From NCBI GenBank assembly GCA_004299235.1, contig SCQL01000009.1:62001-126000 (forward strand): a stretch of DNA of 64,000 bases, in the 5' to 3' direction. The position numbers were made by a program, and so were the translations under genes. Under the pieces are notes generated by a model. That model ran no database searches. It was not told the DNA's origin and saw nothing but the letters and a program-made list of their open reading frames with translations. Position 1 is the first letter of the stretch; the number at the start of each line of letters is the position of its first letter. This DNA comes from a bacterium (GTDB lineage: Bacteria; Chloroflexota; Dormibacteria; Dormibacterales; Dormibacteraceae). Positions 16,816 through 25,567 of this stretch are shown here, in pieces.

Positions 16816-17709
16816 TTAGCCAATCGAATTTCTCACACGGTTGAGGATAGCGGGGAGCGGGTCCGGCTCGATTGCCGACCAGGCGACCCGGGGATCACGG
16901 CGCCACCAGCGCAGCTGCCGTCGGGCATAGCGCCGGTTGGAGCGCGCCATCGCGGCGGGCAGCTCGGCGAGCGTCAGCTCGCCTCGGATGTGCGCCACGG
17001 CCTCGGCGTAACCGATCCCCGTGAGCACGGCCGCGCTTTCGGGCACGCCGGATTCGAGGGCCGCCCTGGTCTCGCTGATCAGCCCACGCTCCACCTGCTG
17101 CCGGCTCCGCTCGTCGAGCCGGCGATCGATGACGGACAGATCGGCGGACAGCCCGATGCGCAGCGCATCCCAGGCGGGCGGTGTTCGCTGGCGCAGCCGC
17201 CGCAGCGGGGCGCCCGCGGCCCGCAGGACTTCGATCGCCCGGATCATGCGGACCGGGTTTTGCAGGTCGACGCCGGGATCGGGGTCTAGAGCCAGCACCC
17301 GCTCGCGCAGGGCGGCGGCATCAAGAAGCTGGAGCTCAGCTCTCAGTCCGGGGTTGGGAGGCACTCCCGTGAGGCTGAACCCGTCACACAGGGCATCGAC
17401 GTAGAGCATCGTTCCGCCCTCGACGATCGGAACCCTGCCGCGGGCCGCGATGCCGGCGATGGCGGCCCGCGCTCCGTTGACGTACTCCGCCGCATTGAAG
17501 GTCGTCGCCGGGTCGACGAAGTCGATCATGTGGTAGCGGACCTGGCGCCGGTACTCCGGCGGCGGCTTGTTGGTCGCGATGTCCAAGCGCTCGTAGACCT
17601 GACGCGAGTCGGCGACCACGATCTCGCCACCGATCTCGAGCGCGAGCCGATAGGCCAGCTGGGACTTGCCGATGCCGGTCGGGCCGACGAGGACGGGAAC
17701 CCGGACTAT
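16816..17709 (-). CDS. miaA: tRNA dimethylallyltransferase (297 aa), apparent ATA start
   Basis: Adds the isopentenyl group to A37 of tRNAs reading UNN codons; miaB, which acts next, is also in this window. The P-loop GPTGIGKSQLAY, DSRQVYERLDIAT, YHMIDFVDP, the GGTMLYVDAL segment and the C-terminal RRQLRWWRRD are all present. The frame is closed by TGA nine codons before ATA 17709, and the only possible starts before the P-loop are near-cognate. ATA 17709 has GAGGAA about 8 bases upstream and gives MVRVPVLVGPTG. The first canonical codon, GTG 17619, would delete the P-loop. Confidence 0.92.
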   Translation of the reverse strand: MVRVPVLVGPTGIGKSQLAYRLALEIGGEIVVADSRQVYERLDIATNKPPPEYRRQVRYHMIDFVDPATTFNAAEYVNGARAAIAGIAARGRVPIVEGGTMLYVDALCDGFSLTGVPPNPGLRAELQLLDAAALRERVLALDPDPGVDLQNPVRMIRAIEVLRAAGAPLRRLRQRTPPAWDALRIGLSADLSVIDRRLDERSRQQVERGLISETRAALESGVPESAAVLTGIGYAEAVAHIRGELTLAELPAAMARSNRRYARRQLRWWRRDPRVAWSAIEPDPLPAILNRVRNSIG

Positions 17710-17755
17710 GGCCGAGCTTCCTCGCCGGCATCATGTTCGAGAATAGCCACGTCGC

Positions 17756-18934
17756 GTGAATCATCCAACATCGCCGTCTACGCGGCCGCCTCTGTGGCTT
17801 GCCTCCCTGGCCGTCGCCGCCGCATGGGGCGCTCTGTACGACATCGCGCGATTGGTCTATCTCTACGTCATCTTTCCGATCCACGAGGACGTTCGGATCT
17901 TCTATGTCGCGGCGGAGGCCGGCCTTCGGTACGGCTGGTCGACGATCTACGACGTCCCCACGCTGCGCGCCCTCTCGGCGTCGTTTCCTCCGCCTGAGAC
18001 CAAGATCGACTCCGGCGCGACCTATATCCATCCACCCCTACTGGCCTGGCTCTTCGTCCCGCTGACCGCGCTGCCGGAGCAGACCGCTTACCTCGTGTGG
18101 AGCGTGCTGTGCCTGGGCGCGCTCGTCTGGGCCTGGTACATGTGCGCTCCGTACCAGGGCATCGCGAGGTTCTCACTCCTGCTGCTCGCCCTGGCGTTGT
18201 GGCCGGTGATGGAGTGTTTCTACTGGGGTCAGCCGACGATCCCGCTGCTCGCGCTGGTGGTTGCCGCCTGGTGGTTCGCCGCTCGCGACAAGGCGCCGGC
18301 GGCGGCCGCCGCCCTGGCGCTCGCGACCGCACTCAAGCCGCAGGCGGTGATCATGGTGCCGCTTGCCCTTCTCGCCGCGGGGCGATACCGGATCTTCTTC
18401 GGCTGGGCGGCCGGCTGCACGCTGCTGGCGGCGGCCAGCGCCATCAACCTCGGGCCGTCCGGACTCGCCAGCTACTGGCATGCCTTGAAATACGTGCAGG
18501 CCGACACCGGGCACGCCTATTTCACTCTCGCCTTCCTGTTTGGCATGAGTCCGTTGACCTACGCGCTCCTGCTGCTGCAGGGGCTCGCCGCGATGGTGGT
18601 TGCCCGGGTGCGCCGCGCGGAGCTCGATGTGGTCTTTGCGGTCGGCCTGTTGGGATCGCTCGTCACCGGTTTTCATCTGCACCAGCCGGATTACGCGAGC
18701 CTGGCCGTGGCCGGGTGGCTCGTGCTGCGCACCTCGCCGCCCCTGTGGCATCGCCTCTTCCTGCTGGCCGGGGTGCTGACCCTGCAGCTGCTGACCACGG
18801 GAGCGGTGGTGCCGCAGCTGGTCTGGGACGTCGCCTGGCTGGGGATCCTGGCCTTCAGTAATTCCGCCGGAAGTGCCGCGTCAGCTCTTGCCATTCGACC
18901 AGCAGCCGTGTCGGCCGCCCGTGTGGGCACGTGA
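17756..18934 (+). CDS. GT87-type (DUF2029) membrane glycosyltransferase (392 aa)
   Basis: About nine to ten hydrophobic helices with an early extracytoplasmic loop carrying acidic residues (IHEDVRIFYVAAEAG), then THIHPPLL-like YIHPPLLAWLFVP and YWGQPTIPLLAL. This is the pattern of GT-C polyprenyl-phosphate-mannose-dependent glycosyltransferases (family 87). It probably adds a sugar to a lipid or cell-wall glycan at the membrane; donor and acceptor cannot be read from sequence. Start GTG 17756, divergent from miaA with 46 bases between. The 3' end overlaps convergent mutL by 80 bases, which is long for this window, so the true C-terminus deserves care. Confidence 0.82.
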   Translation: MNHPTSPSTRPPLWLASLAVAAAWGALYDIARLVYLYVIFPIHEDVRIFYVAAEAGLRYGWSTIYDVPTLRALSASFPPPETKIDSGATYIHPPLLAWLFVPLTALPEQTAYLVWSVLCLGALVWAWYMCAPYQGIARFSLLLLALALWPVMECFYWGQPTIPLLALVVAAWWFAARDKAPAAAAALALATALKPQAVIMVPLALLAAGRYRIFFGWAAGCTLLAAASAINLGPSGLASYWHALKYVQADTGHAYFTLAFLFGMSPLTYALLLLQGLAAMVVARVRRAELDVVFAVGLLGSLVTGFHLHQPDYASLAVAGWLVLRTSPPLWHRLFLLAGVLTLQLLTTGAVVPQLVWDVAWLGILAFSNSAGSAASALAIRPAAVSAARVGT

Positions 18935-20516
18935 CCGAATCCTCGGCCGTCTCCAGGTCGGCCAGCAGCCTGCGCTGCTCGGCCGTGTCCAGCACGTCTC
19001 CGAACCGCACGGCTGAATGGCAGGCCAGCGCCGCCGCCGCGTTTTCGAGCGCCCCGTCGCCGCGGTTTTCGGCGAGCGCGGCAAGCGTTTCCTGAACCGC
19101 GGCGGTCGCCCGTCCCGCCGGCATCTCCACGGGCACCGCGGTGATGCGCAGGCTTCGCGGACCGAACTCCTCGTACTCCAGCCCGAGGCTCGCCAGGTCG
19201 GCTCGATGGTCGACCGCCGCCGCAAGCAGGGCGGGATCGACATCAACCGCCTGCGGGATCAGCAGCGCCTGGCTTGGGCCGCGTCCCGCCCGAAGGCGTT
19301 CGCGGAGCCGGTTGTAGAGGACTCGCTCGTGGGCGGCATGCTGATCGACGAGCACGAGCCCGTGCGGCCCCTCCGCCACGAGGTAGCCGGGGCCGACCTG
19401 GCCGATCGGGCGCAGAACGCCACCCTGGACGGCGCGGTCGATGGGTGCGGCAGCGGCCAGGGCGGTGACCGCTTCGTGCAGCGTGAGCTGGGGAAACGGT
19501 GCGCCGATGGCGGCGGCCGGCGCCGCCTCCGCCGGGCGGTAGCGATAGGGTTCGCTGCCGTCGAGCGCGGCCCGGACCGCTCGCTGGAGCGCTGAGAACA
19601 CCGCGCCCTCTTCGCGAAAGCGGACTTCTCTCTTGGCCGGATGGACGTTGACGTCCACCAGCTCGTGGTCGATGCCGATGTCGATGACGGCGAGCGGATG
19701 CCGGCCGCGCTCGAGACGGCCCTGGTAGCACTCTTCGAGCGCGTACACGAGGGCCCGGGAGCTGATCGGCCGGCCGTTCACCGCCAGCACCATCCCGTCG
19801 CGGCTGCCGCGGCTGAGCCGCGGCTGGCTGACCATGCCGGTGACCAGCGGCATGCCCACCATCTCGAGCATCTCGGCCGCCGCCGGGGCCCCGTAGACCG
19901 CGGCGATCGCCCGCCGCCGGTCGCCGTCGCCGGGGCTGCTCACCGCCACGCGACCCTCCACCGTGAGGTGAAACCGGACGTGGGGATGCAGCAGAGCGAG
20001 CGCGCTGACCACGTCCTTGATGGCGGCGACCTCCGTGGCGTCGCTCTTGAGGAATTTCAGCCGCGCCGGCACGTTGGCGAAGAGGTCCCTCACCTCCAAC
20101 GTCATCCCGGGCAGGAGCGGACCAGAGCCCTGCTCGATCACCTCGCCGGCGCGGATGCGAATATTCGCGCCCGCGCTGGCGGCCTCGACGTCGGCCACGG
20201 CGGCGATGCTCGCCAGCGCCTCGCCTCGAAAGCCGAGACTCGCGATCGCCGTCAGATCCGAGAGCTTGGCGACCTTGCTCGTGGCATGACGGACGAATGC
20301 GAGCGCGAGCTCGCCGGCAGCGATGCCGGCGCCATCGTCGCTGACCCGGATCGACGTTCTGCCCGCTCCGCGCACGTCGACGCTGATGCGCCGTGCCTCC
20401 GCGTCGAGGGCGTTCTCGACCAGCTCCTTGACGACGGACGCCGGCCGCTCGATCACCTCGCCGGCGGCGATCGCGTCCGCGACCTCGGGCGCCAAAAGGT
20501 GAATGGACTCGCTCAT
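18855..20516 (-). CDS. mutL: DNA mismatch repair protein MutL (553 aa)
   Basis: GHKL ATPase that couples mismatch recognition by MutS to strand removal. N-terminal motifs: ASVVKELVENALDA, VSDDGAGI, LGFRGEALASIAAV and DVNVHPAKREVRF. The C-terminal domain has DQHAAHERVLYN, ACHSAVRFGD and CPHGRPTRLLVEW, as in endonuclease-type MutL. The final Glu of the DQHAx2Ex4E motif is Asn here. The protein is short for the family because the linker is brief. ATG 20516 overlaps the mutS stop (ATGA). Confidence 0.95.
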   Translation of the reverse strand: MSESIHLLAPEVADAIAAGEVIERPASVVKELVENALDAEARRISVDVRGAGRTSIRVSDDGAGIAAGELALAFVRHATSKVAKLSDLTAIASLGFRGEALASIAAVADVEAASAGANIRIRAGEVIEQGSGPLLPGMTLEVRDLFANVPARLKFLKSDATEVAAIKDVVSALALLHPHVRFHLTVEGRVAVSSPGDGDRRRAIAAVYGAPAAAEMLEMVGMPLVTGMVSQPRLSRGSRDGMVLAVNGRPISSRALVYALEECYQGRLERGRHPLAVIDIGIDHELVDVNVHPAKREVRFREEGAVFSALQRAVRAALDGSEPYRYRPAEAAPAAAIGAPFPQLTLHEAVTALAAAAPIDRAVQGGVLRPIGQVGPGYLVAEGPHGLVLVDQHAAHERVLYNRLRERLRAGRGPSQALLIPQAVDVDPALLAAAVDHRADLASLGLEYEEFGPRSLRITAVPVEMPAGRATAAVQETLAALAENRGDGALENAAAALACHSAVRFGDVLDTAEQRRLLADLETAEDSVTCPHGRPTRLLVEWQELTRHFRRNY

Positions 20517-23017
20517 GGCGCCAGCCTCGATCGGAGCTCGTACAGCTTCCGCAAAGCCTCCAGCGGGCTCAGTGAGTCGGGTTCGAGCGCTTCGAGCTCC
20601 TGGCGCAGCGGATCGGGCGCGAGCTCGATCGGCAGGCCGAGCTGCTGTTCCGGCGGCTCGAGCGGACGCTGCCGCTCCAGCTCCCCGAGCACCTGCCGCG
20701 CGCGGGCGATCACTCCCGACGGCAGGCCGGCCACGGCCGCGACGTGAATCCCGTAGGAGCGGTCCGCGCCGCCGGGGACCACTCGATGCAGGAACCGCAC
20801 CGTCTCTCCTTCTTCGAGGACCTCGACGCGCTGATTGCACACCCCCGGCAGTCTTTCCGCCAGCGCGGTCAGCTCGTGGTAGTGCGTGGCGAACAGGGTG
20901 CGGCACCCGAGCTTCGGCGAGTCATGAAGGTGCTCGACCACCGCCTGCGCGATCGAGACCCCGTCGTATGTCGACGTCCCCCTCCCCACCTCGTCCAGGA
21001 TCACCAGCGACGCGCGCGTGGCGTGGTTGAGGATGTACGCCGTCTCGGTCATCTCGACCATAAAGGTCGACATGCCGGCGGTGATGTCGTCATGGGCCCC
21101 GACACGGGTGAAGATCCGGTCGGCCAAACCGACGACCGCATGCCCCGCGGGGACGAAGCTTCCACATTGGGCCAGGAGCACGATCACCGCCGCCTGCCGC
21201 AGGTAGGTCGACTTGCCCGCCATGTTCGGCCCGGTGAGGATCACCACCTGCGCTGAGTCCTGGTCAGGTGCGCCCGGGGCTCGCCCGGCGTCGAGCTCGA
21301 GGTCATTGGCGACGAAGACTCCCGCCGGGAGTCCACGCTCGACCAGCGGGTGGCGGCCTCCTCTAATGCTGAGCCGAAGGCCGGCGTTCACCTCCGGTCT
21401 GCTCCAGCCAAGCCCTGATGCCGCGACCGCGAGGCTGAGCAGGGCATCGACCATGCCGATCGCCTGCGCGCTGCCACGCAGTGTGGAGGCCGAAGCGGCG
21501 ACCGTCGACGACAGCTCACGGAGGATCTCGACCTCGCGTGCCGCGATGCGCTCCTGGGCGCTGAGCACGATCGCTTCCTTCTCCTTCAGTTCCGGCGTCA
21601 GGTAGCGCTCGGCGCCCATCAGCGTCTGCTTGCGCACGTAATCCGGCGGCAGCGCTGATGCGTTGGCGTGGCTGACCTCGATGTAGTAACCGAACACCCG
21701 GTTGAAGCCGACCTTGAGCGTGCGAATCCCGGTTCTTTGTCGCTCGGAGGCTTCGAGCGCGCCGATCCATTCCCGTGCGCTCCTCGACGCCTCGCTGATG
21801 CCGTCGAGCTCGGCGTCATAGCCGGGGCGAACCGCTCCTCCCTCCCTCCCGGTCGCGGGTGGGTCCTCGACCAGGGCCCGTGCCAGCTCCGCCGCCAGCT
21901 CCGGACAGGGGCTGATCCGGCCCGCCAGCTCCCGGATCGCCAGCGCCGTGCACGCCGCGAGGGCGTCCTGCACGGCCGGGACGGCTTCCAGCGATCGCCG
22001 CAGGGCGACCAGCTCGCGGGCGCTGGCGTGGCCCTGGGCGGCGCGTGAGACGAGACGCTCGAGGTCGCCCACGGGCTTCAGGGCCGCCGACAGCCTGTCT
22101 CGCAACGAGGCGGCGGAGACGAGCTCGTCGACAGCGCCCAGCCGGAGCTCGATCGACTCGGCGTCGCGCATGGGCGCGCTGAGCCACGTCCGCAGACGCC
22201 GGGCGCCCATCGCGGTGCGCGTGTGGTCCACCAGGTCGACCAGCGCGGGCAGCTCGAGATTGCGCACCGTCGCCGGGTCCAGGGGCATCGTCGCTTCGGG
22301 CGAGTACGTCCGGACGCTGAACGATCCTGGCGTCACGCGGGTCTGGTTCTGCTTGAGGTAATCGAGGACCACGCCCGCCGCGCCGACCGCGAGCGGCGCG
22401 TCCGCGGCGCCGACCGATGCGGGGTAGGCGATTCCGAGCAGGTCGCGAAGGCGCTGCTGGCCGCGGACGGGATCGAACCTGTAGTCCTCGAACTGGGGCG
22501 GCGTCAGCAGCTCTGCCGGAGCCAGCCGCTCGAGCTCCGACGTGAGCCTCTCGCGGGGAAGCTGGCACAGCAGCAGCTCACCGGTCGACACCTCACATGC
22601 CGCGATGCCGGCGTCCGCGCCGCGGCTCCAGGCGGCGACCAGGTAATTCGGACGCGAGGGGTCGAGGTAGGCGTCCTCGACCACCGTGCCCGGAGTCAGG
22701 ACGCGGGTGACGTCCCGCCTGACGATGCCCTTCTTGGCGGCCGGCTCCAGCTGGTCGCAGATCACCACCTTGTGCCCGGCGCGCAGAAGCTTGCCGACGT
22801 ACGCCTGCCACGCGTGGTGCGGGACGCCGCACATCGGCGCGCGGCCGCTCTTGCCGAGAGGCCTTGAGGTCAGGGTCACGCCCATGATCGGCGCGGCCAC
22901 CTCGGCGTCCTCGAAGAAGATTTCGTAGAAGTCGCCGAGCCGGAACAGGAGGATGCCGTCGGGGTGCTGCTCTTTCGCCTCCCGGTACTGGCGCATGACC
23001 GGGGTCGGGGCGGTCAT
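20513..23017 (-). CDS. mutS: DNA mismatch repair protein MutS (834 aa)
   Basis: Mismatch-recognition ATPase. Domain I has the mismatch-wedge motif GDFYEIFFEDAE. The middle lever and clamp regions follow, and the C-terminal ABC-type ATPase has GPNMAGKSTYLRQ (Walker A), VILDEVGRGTSTYDG (Walker B/signature), TLFATHYHEL and the helix-turn-helix GLPSGVIARARQVL. Full family length. ATG 23017. It lies 64 bases downstream of miaB and is translationally coupled to mutL. The order miaB-mutS-mutL is as in Bacillus. Confidence 0.97.
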   Translation of the reverse strand: MTAPTPVMRQYREAKEQHPDGILLFRLGDFYEIFFEDAEVAAPIMGVTLTSRPLGKSGRAPMCGVPHHAWQAYVGKLLRAGHKVVICDQLEPAAKKGIVRRDVTRVLTPGTVVEDAYLDPSRPNYLVAAWSRGADAGIAACEVSTGELLLCQLPRERLTSELERLAPAELLTPPQFEDYRFDPVRGQQRLRDLLGIAYPASVGAADAPLAVGAAGVVLDYLKQNQTRVTPGSFSVRTYSPEATMPLDPATVRNLELPALVDLVDHTRTAMGARRLRTWLSAPMRDAESIELRLGAVDELVSAASLRDRLSAALKPVGDLERLVSRAAQGHASARELVALRRSLEAVPAVQDALAACTALAIRELAGRISPCPELAAELARALVEDPPATGREGGAVRPGYDAELDGISEASRSAREWIGALEASERQRTGIRTLKVGFNRVFGYYIEVSHANASALPPDYVRKQTLMGAERYLTPELKEKEAIVLSAQERIAAREVEILRELSSTVAASASTLRGSAQAIGMVDALLSLAVAASGLGWSRPEVNAGLRLSIRGGRHPLVERGLPAGVFVANDLELDAGRAPGAPDQDSAQVVILTGPNMAGKSTYLRQAAVIVLLAQCGSFVPAGHAVVGLADRIFTRVGAHDDITAGMSTFMVEMTETAYILNHATRASLVILDEVGRGTSTYDGVSIAQAVVEHLHDSPKLGCRTLFATHYHELTALAERLPGVCNQRVEVLEEGETVRFLHRVVPGGADRSYGIHVAAVAGLPSGVIARARQVLGELERQRPLEPPEQQLGLPIELAPDPLRQELEALEPDSLSPLEALRKLYELRSRLAP

Positions 23018-23029
23018 CTGGCGACTGCA

Positions 23030-23069
23030 CCCTGCGCGCGCCTGTCTGAAATTGCGCCCTGCGCGCGCC
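23030..23069. repeat. Tandem-like direct repeat in the miaB-mutS gap
   Basis: CCCTGCGCGCGCC occurs at 23030-23042 and again at 23057-23069 (27-base period), just upstream of the mutS start. No function is apparent. Confidence 0.5.
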
Positions 23070-23081
23070 CGGCGCCTTCAG

Positions 23082-24386
23082 TCACGCGGCCGGCGCGCCG
23101 CTGGCGGTTCCCGTCAGCTGGCCGGCGGTGGCCTGCAGGACGCGCACGTCCACCACCTGGCCGGGAGCGATGTCACCGCCGCGCAGCACCACGGCACGCT
23201 TGCCCTGCCGGATGCGGCCGTACGGCCGGTTGAGCTCGTCGCGGCCCTCGATGAGGACCTCCACATCGCGGCCGATCCACAGCGCCGTCTTGCGCGCCGC
23301 GATGCTCCGCTGCAGCGCCAGCAGATCATTCAGGCGCCGCAGCTTTTCAGTGCCGGGAACGTCGTCCTCCATCCGGCCGGCGGCGAACGTGCCCGGCCGG
23401 GGTGAGTACATTGCCAGGTGGACGACGTCGAACTGGATCTCTTCGAGCAGGGCGCGAGTGTTCATGAAAGCCGCTTCCGACTCGCCCGGGAAGCCGACGA
23501 TCACATCGGTCACCAGCCCGAGGTCGGGCATGAGGTTCCGAGCCCGCTCGACGATCGCTCGGTAGTGGCGCGTCTGGTACCCGCGCGCCATGCGCTTGAG
23601 GATCGTGTCGTCGCCGGACTGGACCGGCAGCTGAAGCTCGCGGCACACGACGTCGCTGGCGGCCATGACCTCGAGCAGTTCGATCTCGAGGTCCTGAGGA
23701 TGCGAGGTCATGAAGCGCAGCCGCTTGAGGCCGGCGATCCGCTCGACCTCTCGGACGAGCCCGGCCAGCCCGCCGCGGCCGTCGGGGTCGCGATAGTCGT
23801 CGACGTTCTGCCCGAGCAGCACGACCTCTTTGGCCCCTTCGGAAACCGCCTGCCGGCACTCCTCGAGCACCAGCTGCATGGGCACGTGCCGCTCGCGGCC
23901 GCGCACCCTCGGGACGATGCAGAACGTGCAGTTGTGGTCGCAGCCCTGGATGATGCGCACGTAGTGGCTGACACCCGTGCGCCCGGCCGGCGGCAGGGCT
24001 TCGCCCTGCGAGTAGTCGTAGCGCGCCTCCAGCTCGGCCAGGAACGCCTCGTACTCGCCGATCGGCACCACCGCGTCGAGCTGCGGGAATCGACGGCGAA
24101 GCTCGTCGCCCTCCTTGGCGACGATGCAGCCGGTGACGGCGATCGTGCGCTCCGGAGTCTTCCACGACTTCAGCTCGTGGAGCTTGGAGTACACACGATC
24201 CTCGGAGGCCTGGCGGACGACGCAGGTGTTGAGGATGGCGACGTCAGCCCGTTCGAGCGAATCCTCGACGTACCCGGCCGCCAGCAGTCTTCGCGCCAGG
24301 CTTTCGGAATCCGCCGCGTTCATCTGGCAGCCGATCGTCCAGATGCTGAACGACCGCGTCCTGCCGGTCTTGGGACTCGCTGTCAG
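23082..24386 (-). CDS. miaB: tRNA-2-methylthio-N6-dimethylallyladenosine synthase (434 aa), probable CTG start
   Basis: Radical-SAM methylthiotransferase acting on tRNA A37 after MiaA. The N-terminal UPF0004 domain starts FSIWTIGCQMNAADSE, with the three auxiliary-cluster cysteines in IGCQMN, ILNTCVVR and VTGCIV. The radical SAM motif is QGCDHNCTFCIVP, and a C-terminal TRAM domain follows. ATG 24323 would lose the first cluster cysteine. The upstream frame offers no ATG, GTG or TTG; CTG 24386 overlaps the spoVS stop as CTGA and has GTGGAG 5 bases upstream. It gives a normal-length protein. Confidence 0.94.
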   Translation of the reverse strand: MTASPKTGRTRSFSIWTIGCQMNAADSESLARRLLAAGYVEDSLERADVAILNTCVVRQASEDRVYSKLHELKSWKTPERTIAVTGCIVAKEGDELRRRFPQLDAVVPIGEYEAFLAELEARYDYSQGEALPPAGRTGVSHYVRIIQGCDHNCTFCIVPRVRGRERHVPMQLVLEECRQAVSEGAKEVVLLGQNVDDYRDPDGRGGLAGLVREVERIAGLKRLRFMTSHPQDLEIELLEVMAASDVVCRELQLPVQSGDDTILKRMARGYQTRHYRAIVERARNLMPDLGLVTDVIVGFPGESEAAFMNTRALLEEIQFDVVHLAMYSPRPGTFAAGRMEDDVPGTEKLRRLNDLLALQRSIAARKTALWIGRDVEVLIEGRDELNRPYGRIRQGKRAVVLRGGDIAPGQVVDVRVLQATAGQLTGTASGAPAA

Positions 24387-24664
24387 CGGCTCTCCACCAG
24401 CAACCGGATTCCGGTGCGCTCCTCGCCATCGATGGAGATGTCGATGAAGGCGGGAATGCAGACCAGGTCGAGTCCCCCAGGAGCGACGTAGCCGCGCGAG
24501 ATGGCGATCGCCTTGACCGCCTGGTTGATGGCGCCCGCGCCGATGGCCTGGACCTCGACACGGCCTTTGCTCCGGATCACGCCCGCGATGGCCCCCGCGA
24601 CGGCAACCGGTTTGGAGGTGGCCGAAACCTTCAGCACCTCTACTGGAGCGCGCTCCGCTGTCAT
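24383..24664 (-). CDS. spoVS: Stage V sporulation protein S-like protein (93 aa)
   Basis: Small Alba-like nucleic-acid-binding protein. The highly conserved core is clear: VEVLKVSATSKPVAVAGAIAG, VQAIGAGAINQAVKAIAI and IPAFIDISIDGEERTGI. In Bacillus it affects coat assembly and septation; homologues occur in many non-sporulating Thermus-like and Chloroflexi-like bacteria with an unclear role. ATG 24664 fits the family length; ATG 24733 would add an unconserved lead. It lies 13 bases after ymdB, in the rny-ymdB-spoVS-miaB order known from Bacillus. Confidence 0.94.
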   Translation of the reverse strand: MTAERAPVEVLKVSATSKPVAVAGAIAGVIRSKGRVEVQAIGAGAINQAVKAIAISRGYVAPGGLDLVCIPAFIDISIDGEERTGIRLLVESR

Positions 24665-24677
24665 TGCTGGAACCCCT

Positions 24678-25469
24678 TCAAACGTGTTCGCGGTCGACTC
24701 GCTGAATCGATGTAGCTCGTCCGGTGGAGCCATTAATGGTAACCAGTACGGAATTGAAAGTCACGGGTCCTGACGCCACGACGAAGCGGTTGGGGACGCC
24801 GGTGAGGAAACGCTGGAGCACGATGTCCTTGTCCATCCCGATGCAGCTGTCCCTGGGGCCGACCATGCCCACGTCCGTGACGTAGGCCGTACCCCCAGGC
24901 AACACCCGCGCATCAGCGGTCGGGATATGGGTGTGGGTGCCGACGACCGCGCTCGCCCGCCCGTCGAGAAACCAGCCCATGGCCGTCTTTTCGGACGTCG
25001 CCTCAGCGTGCATGTCGCAAAAGACGATGCGAGTGTCGGGGTGCGCGGCCAGGATCGCGTCCGCCGCCCGGAACGGGTCGTCCAGGGCCTCCAGGAAGAT
25101 CCGTCCCATCAGGTTCATGACCAGGACGTTCCGGCCGCCCGCGTCGATCAGGCACCACCCCTGACCCGGCGCTCGCGGCGGGTAGTTGGCCGGCCGCAGC
25201 ACGCGCTCCAGGGACGGCAGCTCAGGCAGGAACTCCTTCTGGGCGTAAACATGGTTGCCGGTGGTGATGACGTCGGCGCCCGCCCCCTTCAGCTCCGCGG
25301 CGATCTTGGCCGTCAAGCCGAAACCGCCGGCTGAGTTCTCGCCGTTGACGATGGTGAGGTGGGGATGGAGCTCTTTTTTCAGCCCGGGCAGCAGCGCTTT
25401 GACGGCGTCGCGCCCTGGGTGACCGACCACATCAGCCACGAAGAGAATCCGCAAGTCGTCGCCGGCCAC
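24678..25469 (-). CDS. ymdB: YmdB-family metallophosphoesterase (263 aa)
   Basis: TIGR00282 phosphodiesterase; the Bacillus protein hydrolyses 2',3'-cyclic nucleotides and influences RNase Y-dependent RNA levels and biofilm choice. Metal-binding motifs: LFVADVVGHPGRDA, VNGENSAGG, TTGNHVY, CDMHAEATSEK, and VGTHTHIPTADARVLPGGTAYVTDVGM. GTG 25469 (MAGDDLRILFVAD) gives the usual length. A terminator stands between rny and this gene, so it likely has its own promoter or depends on readthrough. Confidence 0.93.
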   Translation of the reverse strand: MAGDDLRILFVADVVGHPGRDAVKALLPGLKKELHPHLTIVNGENSAGGFGLTAKIAAELKGAGADVITTGNHVYAQKEFLPELPSLERVLRPANYPPRAPGQGWCLIDAGGRNVLVMNLMGRIFLEALDDPFRAADAILAAHPDTRIVFCDMHAEATSEKTAMGWFLDGRASAVVGTHTHIPTADARVLPGGTAYVTDVGMVGPRDSCIGMDKDIVLQRFLTGVPNRFVVASGPVTFNSVLVTINGSTGRATSIQRVDREHV

Positions 25470-25517
25470 CGCCCAAGTGTATGGGCAGCCCGGGTGCGCG
25501 CAGGGCGCGCCCGAGGT

Positions 25518-25553
25518 AAAAAAGAAGAGGGGAGCCCGCTTGGACTCCCCTCT
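25518..25553 (-). terminator. Rho-independent terminator after rny
   Basis: AGAGGGGAG (25526-25534) pairs with CTCCCCTCT (25545-25553) around a 10-base loop. Read on the minus strand the stem is followed by a TTCTTTTTT-like run (25523-25518). It lies 15 bases after the rny stop and 50 bases before the ymdB start. Confidence 0.85.
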
Positions 25554-25567
25554 GGTGTCGATCAACG

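Noticed and set aside
24678-24686. CAAAC-like and GTTCG half-sites near the end of ymdB as a LexA box
   Set aside because: The half-sites are separated by two bases, not four, and lie inside a coding region.
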